DNA from: CAZYZQ01 sp964652075
Lineage (GTDB): Bacteria; Bacillota; Clostridia; Oscillospirales; Oscillospiraceae
Length of the DNA: 24,496 nucleotides
NCBI GenBank assembly: GCA_964652075.1
Contig: CAZYZQ010000022.1
Coordinates: forward strand, 1-24,496
Reading direction: 5' to 3'
Shown: positions 5,858-12,703 of the stretch, piece after piece
Layout: every line of letters begins with the position of its first letter
Position numbering within the stretch: the first letter of the stretch is position 1
Made by a program: the position numbers and the translations under genes
Notes under the pieces: generated by a model
What the model saw: the letters and a program-made list of their open reading frames with translations, nothing else
Told to the model about the DNA's origin: nothing
Database searches by the model: none

Positions 5858-6997
5858 ATGCAGACGAAGGGCGCGGGAAAACGGCTTGCGATCCGGCTTT
5901 GCATTGTAGTGGTGGGCGTTGTGCTCGCCGTGCTGCTCTACCGGCCCGCGCTTTTGATTTTCGGGCCGTTCCTGCTGGCCTATTTCTTCGCGCGCGCGAT
6001 GGAGCCGGCCGTCCGGCGCATCGGCGGCAGCCGGCCGGGCGTCCGGCGCGTAGCGTCCTATACGCTTGTGATTTTAACGTTTCTGGCGGCGATTGCCGTG
6101 CTCGTCTGGCTGGCATGGGAGCTGGTCACGGAGCTGCGGCAGCTCACCGCCGACTGGGCGATGATCCTGGACGCGGCGCGGGAGACGGCGCAGCGCGTTG
6201 CGGCGCGCCTGTTCCGGGGCGACGGGGCGCTGCGCGGCCGCGCGTTGCAGATTGTGGACGCGCTCACGCAGTCGCTGGCCGGGGTGATGGAGGAGCTGCG
6301 GCCCCGCCTGCTCGGCTGGCTGTCCGGCCTTGCGAGGTACGCGCCGCAGGCGCTGATGTTCCTGCTCGTGCTGGCGATGAGCGCGTGCATTTTGAGTCAG
6401 GACTTCCCGGACAGGTCGGCGCGCCTTGCCGCACGGCTCGGCGCGGAGAAAAACCGAACAATCTCGCACGTGCTGCGCGTGATCCGCGCGGCGTTCGGCG
6501 GGTATCTGCTGCGCGGCGTACTGCGCGCGGCGGGCGTGATGGTGACGTGCCTTGCGGCGTTTGCCATTCTGGATGTGCAGTACCGCGCTGTTTTGGCGAT
6601 TGCGCTCGGCGTTTTGGACTTTTTGCCCTGCGTCGGCGGCGGCACGGTGCTGCTGCCGTGGTGCGTGTACAGCTTTGTGCAGGGGCATTGGGTCACCGGC
6701 CTGTGGCTGCTGGCGACGTATGCGGCAATCCTGCTGGAGCGGCTGCTGATCCGCCGCCGCGACGAGAGCGCGCCGCGGCTCGGCGCGTTTGCCGAGCTGT
6801 GCTGCGTGTTCGTGGGCTGGAAGCTGTGGAGCTTCTGGGGCATCCTGCTCGGGCCGCTGTTTGCGCGCATCGTCGTGAACCTGCACCGCGCGGGCGTCTT
6901 CGACAGCACGCAGCGCGACTGCAAGCTGCTCTATCAGCAGATTCTGGAGAAGTTCAAAAGGCCGCAGGAACCAAAAAATTCCGGCGATGCGCCGTGA
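5858..6997 (+). CDS. AI-2E/PerM-family permease, YtvI-like
   Basis: This is a 379-aa integral membrane protein with about seven or eight hydrophobic segments: two near the N-terminus (about 13-48), one near 68-90, then several from about 165 to the end. The signature LGVLDFLPCVGGGTVLLPW (about 250-268) matches the DxLPxxGxGxxxxPW loop of the UPF0118 family, and within that family the sporulation protein YtvI. The length is close to YtvI (about 370 aa). The family was linked to autoinducer-2 export, but most members have no proven substrate. YtvI is expressed in sporulation in Bacillus, which hints at a spore-former (inference). The start at 5858 is set by GAAGGGGGCGG and a good promoter; the upstream in-frame ATG at 5780 lies before that promoter. 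Confidence 0.8.
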   Translation: MQTKGAGKRLAIRLCIVVVGVVLAVLLYRPALLIFGPFLLAYFFARAMEPAVRRIGGSRPGVRRVASYTLVILTFLAAIAVLVWLAWELVTELRQLTADWAMILDAARETAQRVAARLFRGDGALRGRALQIVDALTQSLAGVMEELRPRLLGWLSGLARYAPQALMFLLVLAMSACILSQDFPDRSARLAARLGAEKNRTISHVLRVIRAAFGGYLLRGVLRAAGVMVTCLAAFAILDVQYRAVLAIALGVLDFLPCVGGGTVLLPWCVYSFVQGHWVTGLWLLATYAAILLERLLIRRRDESAPRLGAFAELCCVFVGWKLWSFWGILLGPLFARIVVNLHRAGVFDSTQRDCKLLYQQILEKFKRPQEPKNSGDAP

Positions 6998-7004
6998 GAT
7001 TTCT

Positions 7005-7040
7005 GCAAAAAAAGCCGCCCGGCACTAAGCCGGGCGGCTT
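7005..7040 (-). terminator. Terminator of the mrnC-rqcH-degV operon
   Basis: AAGCCGCCCGGC and GCCGGGCGGCTT form a perfect 12-bp stem around 5 nt. On the minus strand it ends in a run of seven T, so it serves mainly degV. It also lies just after the convergent permease gene. Confidence 0.9.
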
Positions 7041-7053
7041 GCGTAATATCTGC

Positions 7054-7920
7054 TTATTTCTCCCGGAACACGACGCCGACGACCTGGGGGCCGGCGTTGA
7101 TGGTGATGACGCCGCCGATCTCGAAGACATAGGCGGGGTCGCGGCCCATCACGGCCTTCGCGCGCTCCAGAATCTCCTGATTGCGGTCGGGCAGCGCCGC
7201 GTTGATGACGAGATACGGCGCGTCCGGGTCGGCCTCGGCGGCGAGCATCTTGCACATCTGCGGGACGACGGCCTTTGCGCCGCGTACCTTTGCGCAGACC
7301 TTGGACTCGCCGTTCGGGAAGCTCATGATCGGGCAGATGCCGAGCGCACCGCCGACGATCGCGGCCGCCGCGGAGACGCGACCGGACTTGCGCGCAAAGC
7401 GCAGGTCGTAGGTCGCGAAGAGAATCTTCATGTGGTCAAGCCAGTCGCGCATGAAGTCCAGCACCTCGTCCACCGCCGCGCCCGCGGCGGCTTTTTTCGC
7501 GCCCTCCACGACGGCGTAGCCGTAGGCGAAGGTGTAGGACTTCGAGTCGAGGATGTGGATCTGCATCGCCTCGCGCGCCTTGGGATGCGCCTCATACAGG
7601 CTCTCGCGCGCTAAGATCGCGTTGTTGCCGGTCGCGCTGCCCTTGAAGTTGATCGAGGTGTAGATGATATCGGTGTAGCCCTCAGTGTACGCCTGCGTGA
7701 AGACCTCCTCGAGCTGGAACGGCGTCAGCTGCGCGTGCACGGGGATCTCGGACGCTTTTTCAATGGCCGCGTAGAATTCCTGCCGCGTCATATCCACGCC
7801 GTCGAGCAGGTCGCGGCCCTCCATGTGGATGGGGAAGGGGATGACCTGAATGCCGAGCTCTTTTGCCAGCTCCGCCGGGATGTCCGCGGCGGAGTCTGTG
7901 ATAAACTTGATTTTGGACAT
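7054..7920 (-). CDS. DegV family protein (fatty-acid binding)
   Basis: The 288-aa length fits the DegV family. These two-domain proteins bind a fatty acid; in Firmicutes some act as FakB subunits that present it to the kinase FakA. The N-terminus reads KIKFITDSAADIP, the hallmark xTDSxxDxP. The pocket-forming segments are INFKGSATGNNAILA and ARKSGRVSAAAAIVGGALGI-type sequence, in place of the commoner SGTYQSA and GGRI patterns, so its ligand may differ from classic FakB. GGAGG lies upstream. It starts 26 nt after the rqcH stop, so it is the last gene of the operon. Which lipid it binds cannot be read from the sequence. Confidence 0.9.
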   Translation of the reverse strand: MSKIKFITDSAADIPAELAKELGIQVIPFPIHMEGRDLLDGVDMTRQEFYAAIEKASEIPVHAQLTPFQLEEVFTQAYTEGYTDIIYTSINFKGSATGNNAILARESLYEAHPKAREAMQIHILDSKSYTFAYGYAVVEGAKKAAAGAAVDEVLDFMRDWLDHMKILFATYDLRFARKSGRVSAAAAIVGGALGICPIMSFPNGESKVCAKVRGAKAVVPQMCKMLAAEADPDAPYLVINAALPDRNQEILERAKAVMGRDPAYVFEIGGVITINAGPQVVGVVFREK

Positions 7921-7946
7921 AAAAATTCCTCCAATTTCCTATTGTT

Positions 7947-9713
7947 TCATCGATTTTCATCTATTTTCAAACGCTTCGCCAACTCCGGGTCGGGCGTGAC
8001 GTAGGCGGTGTTGTAGTGGTCGTAGATCACCATGCCGGGCTTTGCCCCGGCGGGCTTTTTGACGTTTTTGACGGTCGTGTAGTCGACCGGCACGTTGCTG
8101 CCCGCGCGCGACTGGGAGTAGTAGGCGGCGAGCATGGCGGCCTCGTGCAGCGTCTGCGCGTTGACGGGCTGCCCGCCGGTGGAGACGATGACGTGCGAGC
8201 CGGGGATCTTCTGCGCGTGCAGCCACAGGTCGCCCTTGGCGGCCTCGCGCAGCGTCAGCTGGTCGTTCTGGCGGTTGTTGCGCCCCACGCGGATGGGAAG
8301 GCCGCCGCTCGAGACGAAGTGCAGCGGGCTGGACGGCGGCGTTTTCTGCCGCTTTTTCCCGGTCTGCTCGCGCAGGTACCCGCCCTCGACCAGCTCCTGC
8401 CGGATCTCCGCGACGTCGCGCGCCGACTCCACGCGGTCGAGCGCGTCGAGGACGCTCGTCAGGTAGTCCAGCTCCTGCTCGCCCGACGCAATCTGCTGCG
8501 TCAGCACGCGCTCGGCGGTCTTGGCCTTGGCGTAGTCCTTGTAGCACTTCGCGGCGTTCTGCTGCGGCGAGAGCGCCGGGTCGAGCGGGATTGTGATCTC
8601 CCGCATCTCCGGATCGTAGAAGTCGACGCACCGCGCCGCCTGCGCGCCGCGCGGGATCTGGTACAGGTTGGCGGTCAGGATATCGCCGAGCTGGCGCTTG
8701 CGCTCCCGATCGGCCGTCGCGGCCAGCTCCACGCGCTGCGCCGCCAGCTTGCGCACCGTGCGCGCGCGCAGATTGGAGACGGTCTTGCGGATGGCCTGTG
8801 AGCGCGAGCGCAGCTGCTCGGCCCGGTCGCGCTGGGCGTAGAACGCGTCCAGAAGCGACGAAAAATCGGGAAATTCCCGCAATTCCATCGCGTTCCCGTA
8901 CTGCTCCGGCAGAAAATACGTGAAGTCCTTCGGCCGTCCGTCCAGCGCCAGCAGCACCTGCCGGAACGGCATGGCGGGCAGCTGCGAAAACCACTGCGCA
9001 AGCGCCGACGCGCAGGCCTCGCGCGCCGCGCCGTCCATCGCGCCGAGATCCGCGTCGGTGTCGCCGCAGATGCGGCACGCAAGCTCCCGGCACACAAGCG
9101 GCGACAGGCCGGAGAACGTCTCCATCAAAAAATCCGCCAGCCGCTTCTGGCCGTCCACGGCGAAGAGCAGCGCGCGCAGCGCAGCCTCGTCCGTCTCGAG
9201 CGGGCTGCGCTTGTCCTGCGCGGGTGGCAGGCGGTAAAAAAGCCCCGGCAGCACCTGCCGCCGGTCGGACATCTCAAAATCCACCCGGCGCATACAGTCG
9301 AGGATGCGCCCGTCCGGCCCGAGCAGGATCAGGTTCGAGTTGCGGCCCATGATCTCAATGACGACGCGCTTTTGCACCGGCTCGCCCATCTCGCTGGTGC
9401 AGTCGAAGGTGAAGTCCAAAAGCCGCTCCATCGGCGGCTGGGTGATGGCGGCGATGCGGCCGCCGGTCAGGTGCTTGCGCAGCAGCATACAGAACATGGG
9501 CGGCTGCGCCGGGTTCTCGATCGGCGCGCCGGTGAAGTGCGCGCGCGGATGGGCGGGGTTGGCGGTCAGAAGCAGGCGCTTCTGCACCCCCGGCCCGCGC
9601 AGCTGGAGCACGATTGTGTCGCGGTCGGGTTGGAGCACCTTGTCCACCCGGCAGCCCACGGCGCCGCGCAGCTCCTGCGCAACGGCCGTCAGAAATACAG
9701 CGTCAAACGGCAT
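7947..9713 (-). CDS. rqcH: Ribosome-associated quality control protein RqcH (NFACT/FbpA family)
   Basis: At 588 aa it is typical of bacterial NFACT proteins. They bind stalled 50S subunits carrying peptidyl-tRNA and recruit Ala-tRNA to add alanine tails. The domains in order are NFACT-N (about 1-210), with PFDAVF at the start and EIMGRNSNLILL near 120; a helix-hairpin-helix and long coiled coil (about 220-440); and NFACT-R (about 455-575), with GLPIRVGRNNRQND and DLWLHAQKIPGSHVI. E96-R97 falls where I recall the Asp-Arg pair needed for tRNA recruitment, so the acidic residue appears changed from Asp to Glu. The start at 9713 has GGAGGAAG. It overlaps the end of mrnC by 11 nt, implying translational coupling. 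Older annotation as a fibronectin-binding protein reflects the same family. Confidence 0.93.
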   Translation of the reverse strand: MPFDAVFLTAVAQELRGAVGCRVDKVLQPDRDTIVLQLRGPGVQKRLLLTANPAHPRAHFTGAPIENPAQPPMFCMLLRKHLTGGRIAAITQPPMERLLDFTFDCTSEMGEPVQKRVVIEIMGRNSNLILLGPDGRILDCMRRVDFEMSDRRQVLPGLFYRLPPAQDKRSPLETDEAALRALLFAVDGQKRLADFLMETFSGLSPLVCRELACRICGDTDADLGAMDGAAREACASALAQWFSQLPAMPFRQVLLALDGRPKDFTYFLPEQYGNAMELREFPDFSSLLDAFYAQRDRAEQLRSRSQAIRKTVSNLRARTVRKLAAQRVELAATADRERKRQLGDILTANLYQIPRGAQAARCVDFYDPEMREITIPLDPALSPQQNAAKCYKDYAKAKTAERVLTQQIASGEQELDYLTSVLDALDRVESARDVAEIRQELVEGGYLREQTGKKRQKTPPSSPLHFVSSGGLPIRVGRNNRQNDQLTLREAAKGDLWLHAQKIPGSHVIVSTGGQPVNAQTLHEAAMLAAYYSQSRAGSNVPVDYTTVKNVKKPAGAKPGMVIYDHYNTAYVTPDPELAKRLKIDENR

Positions 9714-10113
9714 GGTCTTCCTCCGTAATTGCCTCAAAAAGTTCCAAAATCCGCGCATTCCGGCCCTGCAGGTACAGCCAGCCGAACAGCGCCTCCAGCC
9801 CCGTCGCCCGGGCGTACTGGCCGGGCGTCGCGCGCTTCGGCACGCCGTGCGGATGCACGTTGCGCCCCCGGCGATAGACGGCCAGCTCCTCCTCGGTCAG
9901 GTGCGGCAGGAGCTTCTCCACCGCCGCCGCCTGCGCGGGCGCGGCCACGCGCGCCACCGTCTCGCGGTGCAGATGTGCGGCGGTTGTCAGGCCGCATTGC
10001 AGCAGATACGTGCGCGTGAGCAGCTCATAGACCGCGTCGCCAACGTGTGCGAGCGCCAGCTCACTGACGCCGAGCAGCGATTTTTCCTCAAACAGCGCCC
10101 CCTGCTCGAGCAT
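9703..10113 (-). CDS. mrnC: Mini-ribonuclease III
   Basis: This RNase III-like nuclease lacks the dsRNA-binding domain and matures 23S rRNA ends in Gram-positive bacteria. The 136 aa match the family length. Diagnostic motifs are AHVGDAVYELLTR (catalytic acidic residues), VYRRGRNVHPHG, and ATGLEALFGWLYLQGR with the second acidic site. The ATG at 10113 is chosen because GGGAGGG precedes it and the family starts close to the catalytic helix; an in-frame ATG 39 codons upstream lies in the promoter region. It heads an operon with rqcH and degV, so two of the three genes act on the 50S ribosome. A TATACT on the minus strand (10147-10152) could be its -10, but no good -35 is seen. Confidence 0.93.
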   Translation of the reverse strand: MLEQGALFEEKSLLGVSELALAHVGDAVYELLTRTYLLQCGLTTAAHLHRETVARVAAPAQAAAVEKLLPHLTEEELAVYRRGRNVHPHGVPKRATPGQYARATGLEALFGWLYLQGRNARILELFEAITEEDHAV

Positions 10114-10223
10114 GGCGCATCCCTCCCGGTTCCAAGTTTCCCCAACAGTATACAACAAATCCGCCGAAAAGCATAGAGAAAAATTGCCCCGCGGAAAAAG
10201 AGTTACAAATTTGGCGGAGGAGA

Positions 10224-10252
10224 TTGACAAAACAGTTACAAAATGTTACAAT
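10224..10252 (+). promoter_or_regulatory. Promoter of the SLH-domain protein gene
   Basis: TTGACA (10224-10229), a 17-bp spacer and TACAAT (10247-10252). GTTACA occurs three times from 10201 to 10250, within and before this promoter, and may be part of an operator. Confidence 0.8.
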
Positions 10253-10284
10253 GGGTGCATCCTGAGCGAAAGCGAGACTGATTT

Positions 10285-11457
10285 ATGAAGCATCATACAC
10301 TCCGGCGCGTGCTCGCGCTGGTGCTTTGTTTGGCCATTTTGGGCAGTGTTCCGGCGCTGGCGCTGGAATATACCGGCGTCGTCTGGGTCACGGATGAGGA
10401 CGGCAGCGGCGTCATCGACAGCCTTTACGGCATCGAGGCGCACTTCTCCTCCTATAACTGCTGGGACTATGTGCGCCGCTTCTATGAGGAGGGCTTCGGC
10501 GTCTGCCTGCGCGCGACGCGCGGAATGCCCGAGATCCTCTCCGGCGGCAGCGGGTACTGGTTCGAGGAGATTGCGGACGACGCGGCTCCGCGCACAGGCG
10601 ATATCCTGTTCGGCACCGCCGCGATGCGTGGCACCTACAATGACCACTACGCGCTCGTCAAGTCCTATGATCCCGAAGCCGGCGTTGTGATTATCATTGA
10701 GGAAAACTTCAAGTGGAACGGGCAGGCCGCGAAGAACCGCGAGATCCCGTGGCCCACGACTGCCTACGGCTGCTACCGCCTGATGAGCGCGGACGGCCCG
10801 GTCGTCCCCGCCGCCGAGCTGCCGGAGAAGCTGGAGCAGCCCGCGGACGGGGAGCTGATTGCGCCCGACGCGCCGCTCGACCTTGTTGACCTGTCCGGCG
10901 TGACGTACAGCCCGTGGGCGGAGCAGACCATCGTCCGCGCGACGGCGCTGGGCCTCCTGGAGCTGCAGGAGGACTACACACAGCCCACGAGCCGCGAGCA
11001 GTTCTGCGGCATGGCGCTCCACACAATCGAGGCGCTCCGCGTCTCGCCGGAGATCCTCCGGCTCTGCCCGCCGGAGCAGAATACGGGCTACGCCGCCGAG
11101 GCGTATGAGATCGGCCTGATCAGCGGCGACGCGAACGGCGACCTGATGCCCGACGCGCTGCTCACGCGCCAGCAGGCGTCGAAGATTCTGGAGAACGTGT
11201 TCCTGCTTGTGGGCGCGCTCCCGGAGGTCGAGCCGGAGATTTTGAAGGTCTACCGTGACGCCGAAAAAATCGCGACATGGGCCGTTCCCTACGTCTCCTC
11301 GATGACGGCGACCGGGATTCTTCAGGGCATCCGCGACCGGGACGGCCTGCTGTGCTTCCGGCCGGACGATTCTCTGACCCTGGAGATGGCGCTCACGCTC
11401 CTGCTGCGTGTCTACGACAACCCCGCCCCCGCGGTCAGCGTGTTCTACGAGGGATAA
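10285..11457 (+). CDS. Secreted CHAP-like amidase/peptidase domain protein with SLH repeats
   Basis: This is a 390-aa exported protein. The signal peptide (1-26, cut after ALA) precedes a Cys-His module (about 50-170) with SSYNCWDYVRRF, PRTGDILFG and DHYALVKSY, a pattern resembling CHAP/NlpC amidase folds with C59 and the His of DHYAL as candidate catalytic residues. From about 205 to the end come three S-layer-homology-type repeats. Recognisable pieces are SPWAEQTIVRATALGLL, YAAEAYEIGLISGDANGDLM and WAVPYVSSMTATGILQG, each followed by a 'T/S-R-xx' helix. SLH repeats usually bind secondary cell wall polymers, so the protein probably sits on the cell wall. The amidase call is tentative; the SLH region is firmer. 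The ribosome binding site is weak (AGCGAG), and a strong promoter and terminator frame it as a single gene. Confidence 0.7.
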   Translation: MKHHTLRRVLALVLCLAILGSVPALALEYTGVVWVTDEDGSGVIDSLYGIEAHFSSYNCWDYVRRFYEEGFGVCLRATRGMPEILSGGSGYWFEEIADDAAPRTGDILFGTAAMRGTYNDHYALVKSYDPEAGVVIIIEENFKWNGQAAKNREIPWPTTAYGCYRLMSADGPVVPAAELPEKLEQPADGELIAPDAPLDLVDLSGVTYSPWAEQTIVRATALGLLELQEDYTQPTSREQFCGMALHTIEALRVSPEILRLCPPEQNTGYAAEAYEIGLISGDANGDLMPDALLTRQQASKILENVFLLVGALPEVEPEILKVYRDAEKIATWAVPYVSSMTATGILQGIRDRDGLLCFRPDDSLTLEMALTLLLRVYDNPAPAVSVFYEG

Positions 11458-11465
11458 GAAAACAC

Positions 11466-11496
11466 AAAACCGGGCCGCTGCATGCGGCCCGGTTTT
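11466..11496 (+). terminator. Rho-independent terminator of the SLH-domain gene
   Basis: AAAACCGGGCCGC and GCGGCCCGGTTTT pair perfectly across a 5-nt loop, 8 nt after the stop. Confidence 0.92.
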
Positions 11497-11499
11497 AAC

Positions 11500-11528
11500 T
11501 TGTGCGCGGCATTTCGGCGTGCTACAAT
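11500..11528 (+). promoter_or_regulatory. Promoter of the C_GCAxxG_C_C gene
   Basis: TTGTGC (11500-11505), a 17-bp spacer and TACAAT (11523-11528) start just after the previous terminator. Confidence 0.65.
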
Positions 11529-11555
11529 AGAAAAAAACAGAAGGAGGTGCTGGAT

Positions 11556-12164
11556 ATGCGGGACTATGGGGCAGAGGCAAAAAACCGCTTTCTCGCGGGG
11601 TATAACTGCGCGCAGTCGGTGTTCTGTACGTTTGCGGCCGATTGCGGCCTGACGGAGGACGCGGCGATGCGCATGGCCTCGTCATTCGGCGGCGGCATGG
11701 GGCGGCTGCGCGAGGTGTGCGGCGCGGTGAGCGGCATCCTGCTCGCGGCGGGGATTCTGTACGGCTACGATACGCCCGGCGACGATACACGCAAGGCCGC
11801 GCACTACAAGCTGGTGCAGGAGCTGGCCGAAGCGTTCCGCGCACAGCACGGCACGATCATCTGCCGCGAGCTGCTCGGGCGCGGCCCCGGGAAGGAGAGC
11901 TACGTCCCGGAGGCGCGGACGCAGGCGTACTATGCTGCGCGCCCGTGCCCGGAGCTTGTCGCGACCGCGGCGGAGATCTTCGGGCGCTATCTGGAGGAGA
12001 ATCCACCGGAGCGGGACGAATCCGGGACCTCCAGCGAACGGCAGGCGGCGAGAAACTGCGCCTCGACACGCTCAAACGGCAAAAACGAGAAGTCCGGCGC
12101 CGTCACGATCTCCGGCGCGGCGTCAAAGAGCGGCGCGCCCGTGAGCGCGAGAAATTCCCAGTAG
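11556..12164 (+). CDS. C_GCAxxG_C_C family protein with an overlapping C-terminal extension
   Basis: The start is ATG at 11556 with AAGGAGG. Family features are the NCAQSVFCTFA cysteines near residue 16-22, the SSFGGGMGRLREVCGAVSG signature, and later cysteines in IICRELLG and ARPCPEL. These conserved cysteines suggest a redox or metal-binding role, but members are uncharacterised. Relatives usually end near residue 145, and homology stops at about 'GRYLEEN'. The remaining 55 or so residues are Ser/Arg/Lys-rich, low in complexity, and encoded on the strand opposite the last third of the HD gene, so they are probably non-functional read-on after loss of the original stop. No terminator separates the two convergent genes. 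Confidence 0.8.
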   Translation: MRDYGAEAKNRFLAGYNCAQSVFCTFAADCGLTEDAAMRMASSFGGGMGRLREVCGAVSGILLAAGILYGYDTPGDDTRKAAHYKLVQELAEAFRAQHGTIICRELLGRGPGKESYVPEARTQAYYAARPCPELVATAAEIFGRYLEENPPERDESGTSSERQAARNCASTRSNGKNEKSGAVTISGAASKSGAPVSARNSQ

Positions 12165-12556
12165 AGCATCGCGTCGTCGATCCCGCGCACCTGCGCGGCC
12201 TCGTCTTCGCCCGGCTCCCGGCCCGCGAAGCAGCGGTAGAGCTGATTTTGCAGCCGCGCCTCAATCGCGCGGTAGTCCGGCAGATGCGCCTTGACGGGGC
12301 GGGTGATGTCGGACAGGTACGCCTCAGATGCGTCGTGCAGCAGGCAGAAGCGCTGCACCGGCACGCTGTAGCCGCGCGCGGCCGCCTCCCGGCAGCAGGC
12401 GAGGCTGTGCTGGGCGACGGAGTAGAACCCGCGCAGCTGCCCGCCGCCGCGGGAAATCAGGCTCAGCGCGTGCGCAACGTCCGCAAGCGCCAGCTGCTCC
12501 GGCCGCGCCTGCGTCGGGTCCATCCGGATTCCGGTGTAGGTCAGAAACTCGCTCAT
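11987..12556 (-). CDS. HD-domain phosphohydrolase
   Basis: This is a 189-aa metal-dependent HD hydrolase. Motifs in order are an ALADVAHALSLISR lead-in, FYSVAQHSLACC (first His), CLLHDASEAYLSDITRPVK (the HD doublet with a downstream acidic residue), and GIDDAMLYWEF (distal Asp). This pattern matches the YfbR-like and phage-type HD hydrolases, some of which are 5'-deoxynucleotidases; the true substrate is not known. The ATG at 12556 has AAGGGAG upstream on the minus strand. The last 178 bp overlap the convergent C_GCAxxG_C_C gene. Here the HD reading looks like the authentic one, as recognisable family sequence continues to about 20 residues before the stop. Confidence 0.88.
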   Translation of the reverse strand: MSEFLTYTGIRMDPTQARPEQLALADVAHALSLISRGGGQLRGFYSVAQHSLACCREAAARGYSVPVQRFCLLHDASEAYLSDITRPVKAHLPDYRAIEARLQNQLYRCFAGREPGEDEAAQVRGIDDAMLYWEFLALTGAPLFDAAPEIVTAPDFSFLPFERVEAQFLAACRSLEVPDSSRSGGFSSR

Positions 12557-12646
12557 AACATCAACTCCCTTGCCGGGATTCTATCACACGGCGGCGCAAA
12601 CGGCAAGGCTTTCTCAAAAAAGAACCCGCGTTTCGTATCCGCGCCC

Positions 12647-12675
12647 TTGCGCAGGCTCCAAAATAGTAGTATAAT
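12647..12675 (+). promoter_or_regulatory. Promoter of the C-glycoside-deglycosidase-like gene
   Basis: TTGCGC (12647-12652), a 17-bp spacer and a perfect TATAAT (12670-12675) lie 28 bp before the ATG. Confidence 0.7.
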
Positions 12676-12703
12676 GATGAAAACAAAACAGGAGGGAACC
12701 ACC

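Noticed and set aside
5899..7614. 571-codon plus-strand frame overlapping the permease and degV
   Set aside because: It shifts one frame from a clear membrane protein, then runs antisense to degV through a terminator; composition is Arg/Ala-rich.
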